From JBCCGG01 sp039029395 (GTDB lineage: Bacteria > Pseudomonadota > Alphaproteobacteria > Kiloniellales > JAKSDN01), in assembly GCA_039029395.1 (NCBI GenBank), contig JBCCGG010000058.1, positions 1 through 36,081 of the forward strand: a stretch of 36,081 nucleotides of DNA, written 5' to 3'. The position numbers were made by a program, and so were the translations under genes. This document shows positions 14,140 to 22,284 of the stretch, one piece after another (within the stretch, counting starts at the first letter, position 1; each line of letters begins with the position of its first letter). The notes under the pieces were generated by a model. It saw only the letters and a program-made list of their open reading frames with translations, did no database searches and had not been told where the DNA came from.

Positions 14140-16587
14140 TTAAAGCCTGACTCGCTCGGACTTGGGATCGTAGAGCGGGCGCAGACTGGCCTGGGCCGGA
14201 AAGCGCTCGCAGGCGACCTCGATCTCGTAGCGACCGGCCTCGATATAATCCTTGCCTACGCCGTCCGGGCCATTGACATAGCCCAAGCCGATCGCCCGGC
14301 CGAGCGCGTGGCCGTAGTTGCCCGAAGTCAGGTAGCCGACGATCTCACCATCCCGATAGATCGGCTCGTTGTGATAGAGCAGCGGCTCCGGGTCTTCCAG
14401 GGCAAACTGAACCAGGCGCCGGCTCAGGCCGTTCTCCTTTTGCTTGAGCAACGCGTCGCGACCGATGAAGGGAACGTTCTTGTCGAAGCGGCAGGTAAAG
14501 CCGAGCCCGGCCTCGAGCGGCGTGTCCTCGTCGCTGATGTCGTGGCCCCAGTGGCGGAAGGCCTTTTCGATCCGGCAGGAATCGAGCACGTGCATGCCGG
14601 CCGGTCGCAGGCCGTGGTCTTCGCCCTCGGCCAAGATCGTCTCGAGCACGCCGGCGGCGAACTCGCTGGGTGCGTAGATCTCCCAACCCAGCTCGCCCAC
14701 GTAGGTGATCCGAAGCGCGCGCACCCGGGCCATGCCCAGGTCGATCTCCTGGGAGGTGCCGAACGGGAACGCCTCGTTGGAGAGATCGCTGTCGGTCAGC
14801 TTTGACAAGAGTGCCCGGCTGTTCGGCCCCATGATGCCGATCACCGCCTGGCCCGAGGTGACGTCCGTGGCGAAGCAATGAGCGTCGTCCGGAATGTGGC
14901 GCTTGAGCCAAGTGAAGTGACGCACGCCGACCGCGGCGCCGGTCACCACCATGTACTCGGTCTCCGACAGGCGGGTCACTGTTAGGTCCGCTTCGATGCC
15001 GCCACGCTCGTTGAGCCAGGTGGTGTAGACCACCTTACCGGCCGGCACCGCCACGTCGGCCGAGCAAATGCGCTGGATCACCGCCTCGGCATCGCGGCCC
15101 TGGACCAGGAACTTGGCAAAGGAGGTCTGGTCGAACAGGGCGACCGACTCACGCGCGGCCTTGTGCTCTTCCGCGGCGTAGGGGAACCAGTTCTGGCGCT
15201 TGTAGCTGTACTCATAGCGTGGCTCGACGCCCGCAGGCGCGAACCAGTTGGGCCGCTCCCAACCGGCGACTTCGCCGAAGCAAGCGCCTAGATCCTTTAG
15301 CCGTTCGTGCAGGGGCGAGCGGCGGATACCGCGCGAGGTCTTGTTCTGGTGATAGGGCCAGTGCATGTCGTAGAGCAGGCCAAGGGACTCGCTGACCCGG
15401 TCGTGCAGGTAGCGGCCGTTGCTCTGGAACGGCATGACCCGCTGGATGTCGACGTCCCACAGATCGATCGGCGGATGGCCCTCGAGGATCCACTCGGCCA
15501 GGACCTTGCCGGCGCCGCCGGCCGACTGAATGCCGATCGAGTTGAAGCCGCAGGCGACGAAGAAGTTCCGCAGCTCCGGCGCCTCGCCCATGAGATAGCG
15601 GTCGTCCGGCGTAAAGCTCTCGGGCCCGCAGAAGAACTTGCGAATGCCGACCTCGTTGAGCGCTGGCACCCGATGCATGGCGCCCTCCAGGACCGGCATG
15701 AAGTGGTCGAAGTCCTCGGGCAGCTCGTCGAAGCTGAAGTCCTCGGGGATGCCCGCCATGCCCCAGGGCTTGGCCTCCTTCTCGAAGGCGCCCAAGAGGA
15801 TCTTGCCGGCGTCCTCCTTGTAGTAGGCGCAGCCGTCCTGATCGCGCAGCACCGGCAGGTCGGCCGGCAGATCGGGGATCTCCTCGGTCAGGATGTAGAA
15901 ATGCTCGCAGGCGTGCAGCGGCACGGTGACGCCCGCCATGCGGCCGACCTCGCGGCCCCACATGCCGGCGCAGTTGACCACGAACTCGGCCTTGATGTCG
16001 CCGTCGGTCGTGGTCACCCCGGTGACCCGTTTACCGTCGCTTAGAATGCCGGTGACCTTGGTGCCCTCGAAGATCTGGGCGCCGCGCGAGCGCGCACCCT
16101 TGGCGAGCGCAATCGTGGTGTCGATCGGATTGGTCTGGCCGTCCTTAGGCAGGAACACGCCGCCGACCAGGTCGTCGACGTTGACGAAGGGCCAGAGGCG
16201 TTTGATCTCGTCGGTGCCGACGACCTCGACCTCGAGGCCGAAGGTGCGGGCCATGGAGGCGCCGCGTTTCCACTCCTCGAAACGCTCGTCATTGGTGGCT
16301 AGCGAAATGCTGCCGTTCTGCTTGAAGCCGGTCGCCTGCCCGGTCTCCTCTTCCAGCGTGGTGTAGAGGTCGGTCGTGTATTGGGCCAGGCGGGTCATGT
16401 TCTGGGTCGCCCGCAGCTGGCCGACCAGGCCGGCGGCGTGCCAAGTGGTGCCGCAGGTCAGCTGCTTGCGCTCGAGCAGTACCACGTCGCGTTCGCCGTG
16501 CTTGGTCAGGTGATAGGCCAGGGAGCAGCCGATCACGCCGCCCCCGATGATCACGACGCGCGCTTCCTTGGGTAGAGATTTGGCCAT
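14140..16587 (-). CDS. Dimethylglycine/sarcosine dehydrogenase-like FAD and GcvT-domain protein
   Basis: An 815-residue two-module enzyme. The N-terminal DAO-type FAD domain has VVIIGGGVIGCSLAYHL (11-27) and T-C-G-T-T-W-H50-A-A-G, where H50 aligns with the histidine that covalently holds FAD in mitochondrial dimethylglycine dehydrogenase. A FAO/linker region follows, then a C-terminal GcvT-type folate-binding module (ESVALFDQTSFAKFLVQG; LRITYVGELGWEIYAPSEFA; GLGFTCRFDKNVPFIGRDAL). The family oxidatively demethylates N-methylated glycines and passes the one-carbon unit to tetrahydrofolate, with electrons going to ETF. The exact substrate (dimethylglycine, sarcosine or a related betaine product) is not decided by sequence. 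The 117-nt upstream region contains two overlapping inverted repeats. Confidence 0.88.
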   Translation of the reverse strand: MAKSLPKEARVVIIGGGVIGCSLAYHLTKHGERDVVLLERKQLTCGTTWHAAGLVGQLRATQNMTRLAQYTTDLYTTLEEETGQATGFKQNGSISLATNDERFEEWKRGASMARTFGLEVEVVGTDEIKRLWPFVNVDDLVGGVFLPKDGQTNPIDTTIALAKGARSRGAQIFEGTKVTGILSDGKRVTGVTTTDGDIKAEFVVNCAGMWGREVGRMAGVTVPLHACEHFYILTEEIPDLPADLPVLRDQDGCAYYKEDAGKILLGAFEKEAKPWGMAGIPEDFSFDELPEDFDHFMPVLEGAMHRVPALNEVGIRKFFCGPESFTPDDRYLMGEAPELRNFFVACGFNSIGIQSAGGAGKVLAEWILEGHPPIDLWDVDIQRVMPFQSNGRYLHDRVSESLGLLYDMHWPYHQNKTSRGIRRSPLHERLKDLGACFGEVAGWERPNWFAPAGVEPRYEYSYKRQNWFPYAAEEHKAARESVALFDQTSFAKFLVQGRDAEAVIQRICSADVAVPAGKVVYTTWLNERGGIEADLTVTRLSETEYMVVTGAAVGVRHFTWLKRHIPDDAHCFATDVTSGQAVIGIMGPNSRALLSKLTDSDLSNEAFPFGTSQEIDLGMARVRALRITYVGELGWEIYAPSEFAAGVLETILAEGEDHGLRPAGMHVLDSCRIEKAFRHWGHDISDEDTPLEAGLGFTCRFDKNVPFIGRDALLKQKENGLSRRLVQFALEDPEPLLYHNEPIYRDGEIVGYLTSGNYGHALGRAIGLGYVNGPDGVGKDYIEAGRYEIEVACERFPAQASLRPLYDPKSERVRL

Positions 16588-16648
16588 CGAAGCCCTTCCC
16601 TCTTGTCATCGGTTTCGCAAAACGACCCAATCAACCCTAATGGCTCAT

Positions 16649-16679
16649 CCGAAAATTGCCCGCAAGAGCCAATTTTCGG
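16649..16679 (-). promoter_or_regulatory. Two overlapping, mutually exclusive inverted repeats upstream of the DMGDH-like gene
   Basis: Arms CCGAAAATTG (16649-16658) and CAATTTTCGG (16670-16679) pair perfectly over 10 bp with an 11-nt loop. The second arm also overlaps another repeat, CCAATTT (16669-16675) with AAATTGG (16683-16689). The two structures cannot form together. The region lies between the IMPase stop (16705) and the DMGDH-like start (16587). It could be a transcript-end structure, an operator or an attenuator; no T-run is present. Confidence 0.4.
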
Positions 16680-16704
16680 CGCAAATTGGGACAGGTCTAA
16701 CGTG

Positions 16705-17538
16705 TCACTCCGCCAAGCTGCCCAGCTCGGTATCGCCGAACAGGGTCTGGAAAAGATAATCCCAGCTCGCCTGATCGGGCGCCAGCAGCAGGCCCGGACG
16801 GTGGGTCTTGGCCGGGGCATAGGGCTGGCGGTCGAGAGTCATACCCACACCGCCGGCTTCCCAGTGGATCAGACCGCCCGGCGCATGGTCCCAGGGCTTC
16901 ATCTTGGTGAAGAAAGAGAACTGCATCTCGCCGGTGACCAAGCGAATGTACTCCGCGCCCGCGCAGCTCATGGTGCGTAGGGTGTTGAGCCGGTCGCGCC
17001 GGGTCTTGATGTGACGGTGCATCGAGGGGCTGGCGAACTGGCCGGCGTGCAGGGTGCCCTGCATCGCCTCCGGCGTGCTGGCCGGCTGGACCTTAAGCCG
17101 GCGGCCGGCCATGAAGGCGCCGGCGCCCCGCTCGGCGATCGCCGTATCGCCCGAGATTGGGTCGAGGATCCAAGCGGCTTGGGTCTCGCCGGCGCGCACC
17201 AAGGCGACCATGACAGCGAAGACTGGGCGGCCGTTGGCGAAGTTGCCGGTGCCGTCAATCGGGTCGATCAGCCAAACCGGCGCGTCCTCCCGCAAGGCCT
17301 CGAGCATTCGCGGGTCCGCCTCGACACCCTCCTCGCCGACCACTTGGCTGCCCGGCAGCAGCGCGGTCAACTCCCGGCTGATTGCTCGCTCGGCCGCAAC
17401 GTCGGCAACGGTCACCAGCTCGCCAGAATTCTTGCGCTGTACCTCGGCGTCCTGCAGTGCCTTGAACTTCGGCAGGATCTCGTCCTTGGCCACCTGCTCG
17501 AGGATCTCCGTCACGCGCGCTGGATCGGACAAGCTCAT
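16705..17538 (-). CDS. Inositol monophosphatase family protein
   Basis: A 277-residue protein with the metal-dependent phosphatase signatures of the IMPase family: V-V-G-E-E-G (66-71), the WLIDPIDGTGNF block (89-100) and, near residue 215, the K-P-W-D-H-A-P-G motif holding the third metal-binding Asp. These residues coordinate the Mg2+ ions that hydrolyse a phosphomonoester. Relatives act on inositol phosphate, histidinol phosphate, fructose bisphosphate or PAP; the substrate here is not clear from the motifs. The start is 13 nt downstream of the hflX stop on the same strand, so it probably belongs to the hfq-hflX transcript, in the position where many alphaproteobacteria carry mazG. Confidence 0.9.
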   Translation of the reverse strand: MSLSDPARVTEILEQVAKDEILPKFKALQDAEVQRKNSGELVTVADVAAERAISRELTALLPGSQVVGEEGVEADPRMLEALREDAPVWLIDPIDGTGNFANGRPVFAVMVALVRAGETQAAWILDPISGDTAIAERGAGAFMAGRRLKVQPASTPEAMQGTLHAGQFASPSMHRHIKTRRDRLNTLRTMSCAGAEYIRLVTGEMQFSFFTKMKPWDHAPGGLIHWEAGGVGMTLDRQPYAPAKTHRPGLLLAPDQASWDYLFQTLFGDTELGSLAE

Positions 17539-17551
17539 CGCGACCTTCCAA

Positions 17552-18820
17552 TCAGCCCTGATCCTGGCGGTGAATGCCGTAGCGGTGCTCGAAACGGGCC
17601 AGGATATCGTCGCTCAAGCGTACCTGCAGATGGGCGAAGCGCTCGTCGTCTTCCCGGGACAGCACTTGGCCATGGTCGTAGAGCCAGGCCATGGCGGCGC
17701 CGTTGTCGATCGGCACGGAGAGCATGGAAATGCCGTCGATCGGCTGAAGCTTCTGGTCGATCAGGCCGAGCAGCTGCTCCATGCCGTCGCCGCTCAGGGC
17801 CGAGACCGCGACCTTGTCTGGCGCCCGCAGAAGCTGCGCCTGGAGCGCGGCGTGGTCGTCCGGCGAGAGGAGATCGGTCTTGTTGAGCACCTCGATCGCG
17901 CCGCTGCCCAGGCGCTCCTCGAGGCCCAGCTCGATCAGCACCTGGCGGACATCCTCGGCCTGGGCCTCGCTGTCCTCGTGGGCGACGTCGCGCACGTGCA
18001 GGATCAGATCGGCTTCTGTGACCTCCTCCAGGGTCGCCCGAAAGGCCGCGATCAGGCCGGTCGGAAGATCCGAGATGAAGCCCACCGTGTCCGACAAGAT
18101 TATGTCCCGTCCGCCCGGCAGGGTGACCTTGCGCATGGTCGGGTCGAGCGTGGCGAAGAGCCGGTCCTCGGCGCGCACCCGGGCCTTGGTCAAACGGTTG
18201 AACAGGGTCGACTTGCCCGCATTGGTGTAGCCGACCAGGGCGACGATCGGATAGGGCACACGCCGTCGCGCGCCGCGGTGCAGCTCCCGGGTGCGCTTGA
18301 CCTGTTCAAGCTCAAGCTTGAGGCGCGCGATGCGGTCCGAGATCAGGCGGCGGTCGATCTCGAGCTGGCTCTCGCCCGGCCCGCCCAGGAAGCCGAAACC
18401 GCCGCGCTGGCGCTCCAGATGGGTCCAGGAACGCACCAGACGGGAGCGTTGATAGGTCAGGGCCGCCAGCTCGACCTGCAGCTTACCCTCCTTGGTGCGT
18501 GCTCGGGCGCCGAAGATCTCTAGAATCAGGCCGGTACGGTCGATCACCTTGCACTTCCAGGCGCGCTCCAGATTGCGCTGCTGGACCGGGCTGAGCGCCG
18601 CGTCGACCACGCAGAGGTCGATTTCCTGGGTCTCGATGGTCTGGCCGAAGGCCTCGATCACGCCGCTGCCGAACAGGGTCGATGGCCGGGCTTTGCGCAG
18701 GCGAACAGCTTCGCCGTGGACCACCTCCAGGTCGATCGCCGCCGCCAAGCCGATCGCTTCGGCAAGCCGGCCGGCCTCCCCGCGCCGCTGGCTCTCGCTC
18801 TCCAAGATCGGCAACAGCAC
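17552..18820 (-). CDS. hflX: Ribosome-associated GTPase HflX
   Basis: A 422-residue protein as annotated from a GTG at 18820. The N-terminal HflX domain contains RPSTLFGSGVIEAF, LSPVQQRNLE and the glycine-rich RQRGGFGFLGGPGESQLE loop. The G domain has GYTNAGKS (197-204), D-P-T-M-R as switch I, D-T-V-G-F-I and N-K-T-D. HflX splits stalled or hibernating 70S ribosomes under stress. The start is doubtful: no ribosome binding site precedes the GTG, and the frame remains open upstream for about 45 codons, into the end of hfq, without any ATG, GTG or TTG. That upstream part reads HSDRHGETSGTGRAL, resembling the usual HflX N terminus. A strong GGGAGGAGG lies at the end of hfq. Confidence 0.93.
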   Translation of the reverse strand: MLLPILESESQRRGEAGRLAEAIGLAAAIDLEVVHGEAVRLRKARPSTLFGSGVIEAFGQTIETQEIDLCVVDAALSPVQQRNLERAWKCKVIDRTGLILEIFGARARTKEGKLQVELAALTYQRSRLVRSWTHLERQRGGFGFLGGPGESQLEIDRRLISDRIARLKLELEQVKRTRELHRGARRRVPYPIVALVGYTNAGKSTLFNRLTKARVRAEDRLFATLDPTMRKVTLPGGRDIILSDTVGFISDLPTGLIAAFRATLEEVTEADLILHVRDVAHEDSEAQAEDVRQVLIELGLEERLGSGAIEVLNKTDLLSPDDHAALQAQLLRAPDKVAVSALSGDGMEQLLGLIDQKLQPIDGISMLSVPIDNGAAMAWLYDHGQVLSREDDERFAHLQVRLSDDILARFEHRYGIHRQDQG

Positions 18821-18911
18821 AAGCGCCCGGCCGGTGCCGGACGTTTCGCCGTGCCGATCTGAATGAGGTGAGTTCGCGCCGTTGCGCCCGCGTGACTTTG
18901 TTCCTGGACCG

Positions 18912-19172
18912 CTAGGCCTGGACGTTTTCCGCCTCCTCCCTTGCCGGATCGAAGAGCTGGACCGGCGTCGCCGGCATCACGGTCGAAATCGCGTGCTTGT
19001 AAACAAGCTGGGAATGCGCATCCCTACGAAGCAACACGGAAAAGTTGTCGAACCAAGTGATGATGCCTTGCAGTTTCACGCCGTTGACGAGAAACACGGT
19101 GACCGGAACCTTGTTCTTGCGGATGTGGTTCAGAAATACGTCCTGAACATTGTGAGATTTTTCAACGGCCAT
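18912..19172 (-). CDS. hfq: RNA chaperone Hfq
   Basis: An 86-residue protein of normal alphaproteobacterial length. The Sm1 motif VPVTVFLVNGVKLQGIITWF and the Sm2 motif L-V-Y-K-H-A-I-S-T are both intact. The N terminus has the SHNVQDVFLNHIRK helix with Gln and Asp placed for A/U-rich RNA binding. A short acidic tail EEAENVQA follows the core. The hexamer anneals small RNAs with mRNAs. GGGGG lies 7 nt before the ATG at 19172; the TTG directly before it is less likely. The 167-nt gap to the HAD gene holds a candidate promoter, so hfq-hflX can be transcribed independently of the ntr/trkA genes upstream. Confidence 0.97.
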   Translation of the reverse strand: MAVEKSHNVQDVFLNHIRKNKVPVTVFLVNGVKLQGIITWFDNFSVLLRRDAHSQLVYKHAISTVMPATPVQLFDPAREEAENVQA

Positions 19173-19309
19173 CAATAACCCCCGCTTTTTTGTTGTCGTT
19201 GTCGCAAAGCCACGATAGCTCGCCCTGGGCGCGCCGTCACGCCGCGAAAGTTCCCTGAAACCCGTCGTGCCAAGGATGTCACGGGCTCCCAGACCTGTCG
19301 CAGGACACC

Positions 19310-19338
19310 AGTATCACCGTTTTGCACGGAATTGAAAA
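19310..19338 (-). promoter_or_regulatory. Candidate hfq promoter
   Basis: On the minus strand TTTTCA (19338-19333) and GATACT (19315-19310) are 17 bp apart, each matching the sigma-70 consensus at four of six bases. It lies just inside the intergenic gap after the HAD stop and would give an hfq leader of about 130 nt. Confidence 0.3.
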
Positions 19339-19339
19339 C

Positions 19340-19993
19340 TCATTGTGTAAGAATCAGCTCGACCAGCCCAACCGTGCTTTCGACGTGGTGCAGGCCATCG
19401 GCCTCCGGGAATTCGTTCTCAGCCGGTGCCTCGGCCCTCAGCAGCACCGGCTGGCAGCCGCTCAAGGCCGCGCAGCGCATGTCGATGTCGGTATCGCCGA
19501 CGAACCAGACCTGCGCGCCGCGCCCAATGCCGGTGCCCTCCAGAGCCAGCTCGACCGGCGCCACGGCCGGCTTGTCCTCGACCGCGTCTAGGGCGCCGAC
19601 CAGCCGGTGAAAGCGCGGTGTCCAGCCCAAATGATCTGCCTCGCGCCGCAGCAGGGGGCCGTGCTTGTTGCTGACCACGGCCAGCGGCAGGCCGGCATCG
19701 CTCAGCCGGTCCAGCATTGTCTCGGTGCCGGGCAAGGCGCGCAGCATCTCCAGATGGACCTCTTCGAAGGCCTGGTAGAAGATCCGCGTCGCCTCCTCGG
19801 CGCGCGGACCGAACATCTGAGAGAAGCTGTCCCGGGCCGATTTTCGCACCCGGGTCTTGATCTGCGCCAAGGTCCAGGGCTCCAGCTCCATGGCCGTCAG
19901 GGTCACGCTGTAGGCGTGGTGGATGATCTCCCAGGTGTCGACCAGGGTGTTGTCCCAATCGAACAGGATCGCTTGGGGCCGGCTTAGGCGCAC
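19340..19993 (-). CDS. HAD-superfamily phosphatase, phosphoglycolate phosphatase-like
   Basis: A 217-residue haloacid-dehalogenase-type hydrolase. Motif I is F-D-W-D-N-T-L-V-D, with the nucleophilic Asp and acid/base Asp. A helical cap follows; motif II/III are V-V-S-N-K and the Lys in V-E-D-K-P; motif IV is V-G-D-T-D-I-D-M, with the Mg2+-binding aspartates. This arrangement fits the Gph-like subclass I group. The start is a GTG at 19993 that lies inside the dat coding sequence, overlapping it by 10 nt, so translation is probably coupled. It sits between dat and hfq, where many alphaproteobacteria have hfq directly after trkA or dat. The substrate is unknown. Confidence 0.88.
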   Translation of the reverse strand: MRLSRPQAILFDWDNTLVDTWEIIHHAYSVTLTAMELEPWTLAQIKTRVRKSARDSFSQMFGPRAEEATRIFYQAFEEVHLEMLRALPGTETMLDRLSDAGLPLAVVSNKHGPLLRREADHLGWTPRFHRLVGALDAVEDKPAVAPVELALEGTGIGRGAQVWFVGDTDIDMRCAALSGCQPVLLRAEAPAENEFPEADGLHHVESTVGLVELILTQ

Positions 19994-20853
19994 GCCTGGC
20001 CCTCTGCGCCATGAGCGAAGGAGACGTAGTCCTCGCGCAGCTTGCTGGTCAGCATGCCGGGGTGGCCGTTGCCGACCGGCTGGCCGTCGATCTGGGTGAC
20101 CGGCAGCACGAAGTTGCTGCTCGAGGTGATGAAGGCCTCGCGCGCTTCCTTGGCCTCCGCCAGGCTGAAGGGCCGCTCCTCGAACTCGACCCCCATGTCG
20201 TGGGCCAGCTTCAGCAGGCGCCAGCGGGTGATTCCGCCGAGGATCGCGTTGGTCGCGTGGCGGGTCACAAGCTGGCCCTCCTTGGTGACGATCCAGGCGT
20301 TGGTCGAGGTTCCCTCGGTGACCTGGCCCTCGCTATCCAGCATCCAGGCCTCGTAGGCGCCGGCTTCGAACGCCTGTTGCTTGCCTAGGACGTTGGGCAG
20401 CAAGGAGGTCGATTTAATGTCGCAGCGCTGCCACCTTTGGTCCGGCAGGGTGATCACCGCGACGCCTTGGGTCAGTTGTGCGGCGCTCGGTCCCTTGGAT
20501 TGCCGGGTGGTCATAACCAATGCCGGGCGCGCGCCATTGGGAAACTTGTGCTCGCGCGGCGCGGTGCCACGGGTCACCTGCATATAGAGGAAACCGTTGG
20601 TCAGCTTGTTGCGGCGCATCAGCTCCCGGCAAATCAGCTTGATCGCCTGGCGCCCCATGGGCATGGCGATGCGCAGCTCGCGCAAGGAGCGCTCCAGACG
20701 GTCTAGGTGCGGGTCCTCGTCGATCAGAATCCCCTTGGAAACCGGCACCACCTCGTAGACGCCGTCGGCGAACTGATAGCCCCGGTCCTCGATGTGGACC
20801 ACCGCCTCGCCGTGCGGCACATAGCGGCCATTGACATATGCCTGCCTTGGCAT
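19984..20853 (-). CDS. dat: D-amino acid aminotransferase (PLP fold type IV)
   Basis: A 289-residue aminotransferase of class IV. The N terminus has Y-V-N-G-R-Y-V-P and I-E-D-R-G-Y-Q-F-A-D-G-V-Y-E-V, typical of D-alanine transaminases. K147 in C-D-I-K-S-T-S-L-L-P-N-V-L is the pyridoxal phosphate lysine, and E-G-T-S-T-N-A-W holds the phosphate-binding region. The DRGYQFADGVYE block differs from the branched-chain subgroup. The enzyme makes D-glutamate or D-alanine from the keto acid and a D-amino acid donor, feeding peptidoglycan or degrading D-amino acids. The ATG has AGAGGGGGG 3-4 nt upstream. It follows trkA by 23 nt, an arrangement found in many alphaproteobacterial ntr regions. Confidence 0.92.
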   Translation of the reverse strand: MPRQAYVNGRYVPHGEAVVHIEDRGYQFADGVYEVVPVSKGILIDEDPHLDRLERSLRELRIAMPMGRQAIKLICRELMRRNKLTNGFLYMQVTRGTAPREHKFPNGARPALVMTTRQSKGPSAAQLTQGVAVITLPDQRWQRCDIKSTSLLPNVLGKQQAFEAGAYEAWMLDSEGQVTEGTSTNAWIVTKEGQLVTRHATNAILGGITRWRLLKLAHDMGVEFEERPFSLAEAKEAREAFITSSSNFVLPVTQIDGQPVGNGHPGMLTSKLREDYVSFAHGAEGQACA

Positions 20854-20876
20854 GGACCCCCCTCTCCGTTTTCCCT

Positions 20877-22253
20877 CTAAAAGAACTCCAAGCGCACCGA
20901 GAAGATCTTCTCGACCTTTTTCACCGCCCCGCTGTCGGCGAAGATGATCACCAGGTCGTTCGCCCGGATCACCGTGTCGCCCCGGGGAATGATGACGTCT
21001 TCGCCCCGCACCAAGGCGGCGACGATCACACCGCGCGGCAGGCGGGCGTCGCGGATCGGCTGGCCGACCAGGCTCGACGTCTCCAGGGCCTCGGCCTCGA
21101 TCAGCTCGCCGAACCCCTCGGAGAAGGTGTGGACCGAGCGGATCTTGCCCCGGCGGACATGTTGCAGGATGCCCGAGACCGTGATCACCCGCGGATTGAC
21201 CACCGTGTCCAAACCGAGGGAATCGATCAGCGGCCCGTAGGACGATTTGTTGATCAAGGTGACCGCGCGCTGACAGCCGAAACGCTTGGCCAACATGGAG
21301 GTCAAAATGTTGACCTCATCGTCGTTCGAGACCGCGATGAAGGTCTCGGCCTGGGAGATGTTGGCCTCCTCCAAAATCTCCGTGTCCAGGGCGTCGCCTT
21401 GGATCACAACGGCACGCTCCAGGCGGCTGGCGACCAGCTCGGCGCGCTTGCGCTCCAGCTCGATCAACTTGAGGCGGACCTGGGGGTACTCCTGCTCGAT
21501 CGTCTCGGCGAGCGACAGGCCGATGTTGCCGCCGCCCACGATGATCACCCGCCTGGCTTCCTTCTCCTCGTGGCCGAAGGCGCTCATCGCCCGGTTCACG
21601 TGGTTGTTGTCGGCCACGAAGTAGACGTGGTCACCGGCCTGCAGCTCGTCGTCCGGCTTGGCGACGAAGCCCTTGCCCTTGCGGGTGATGCCGACGACGA
21701 AGATCTGCAGGTCCGGAAAAAGGCCGGTCAGCTCGCGCAAGGGGGTTTCCAGGATCGGGCATTCGTCGGTGCAGAGCACGCCGATCAGGCTGATTTTGCC
21801 GTCGGCCAGAGGTATCACGTCGAAGGCGCCCGGCACGTGGAGGCGCCAGTTGATTGCCCGGGCGACCTCGACCTCGGGCGAGATGATCACGTCGATCGGC
21901 ATGTGGTCTCGGGTAAAGAGGTCGGACCAAAGCGGATTGAGATAGGTCTGGTGGCGCACCCGGGCGATCTTGGTGGGCACGTCGAACAGCGAGTGGCACA
22001 CCTGGCAGGCCACCATGTTGACCTCGTCGGCGTAGGTCACCGCGATCACCACGTCGGCGTCGGGCGCGCCGGCGCTCTCGAGCACGTCCGGATGGGAGGC
22101 GTATCCCACCAACCCTTTAACGTCGAGCGATTCGGTGATCTTGTGGATCAGCTCCGGCGAGCGATCGATCACGGTGATGTCGGCGTCCTCGGCCGAAAGA
22201 TAGCGCGCGATATTGAAACCGACCTGCCCCGCGCCGCAGATAATCACCTGCAT
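20877..22253 (-). CDS. trkA: Trk system potassium uptake regulatory protein TrkA
   Basis: A 458-residue peripheral membrane protein with two tandem RCK units. The first NAD-binding domain begins IICGAGQVGFNIARYLSAED; the second has VIIVGGGNIGLSLAETIEQE near residue 235. Each is followed by a TrkA-C domain (the second one around GQPIRDARLPRGVIVAALVR). TrkA binds NAD(H)/ATP and gates the TrkH/TrkG potassium channel subunit, which is not in this window. The gene follows ntrX by 31 nt on the same strand, a linkage conserved in Rhodospirillales and Rhizobiales. The ribosome binding site is weak, so translational coupling to ntrX is possible. Confidence 0.95.
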   Translation of the reverse strand: MQVIICGAGQVGFNIARYLSAEDADITVIDRSPELIHKITESLDVKGLVGYASHPDVLESAGAPDADVVIAVTYADEVNMVACQVCHSLFDVPTKIARVRHQTYLNPLWSDLFTRDHMPIDVIISPEVEVARAINWRLHVPGAFDVIPLADGKISLIGVLCTDECPILETPLRELTGLFPDLQIFVVGITRKGKGFVAKPDDELQAGDHVYFVADNNHVNRAMSAFGHEEKEARRVIIVGGGNIGLSLAETIEQEYPQVRLKLIELERKRAELVASRLERAVVIQGDALDTEILEEANISQAETFIAVSNDDEVNILTSMLAKRFGCQRAVTLINKSSYGPLIDSLGLDTVVNPRVITVSGILQHVRRGKIRSVHTFSEGFGELIEAEALETSSLVGQPIRDARLPRGVIVAALVRGEDVIIPRGDTVIRANDLVIIFADSGAVKKVEKIFSVRLEFF

Positions 22254-22284
22254 AATCTAGCTTCCCGAATGTCTCGATGAGAGG

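Noticed and set aside
19252..19275. Possible sigma-54 promoter upstream of hfq (TTGGCACG on the minus strand)
   Set aside because: The -24 half is excellent, but the required GC of the -12 element is missing at the fixed spacing.
20838..22280. 480-codon open frame antisense to trkA
   Set aside because: It covers the whole of trkA on the other strand; trkA has two intact NAD-binding domains, and this frame has none.
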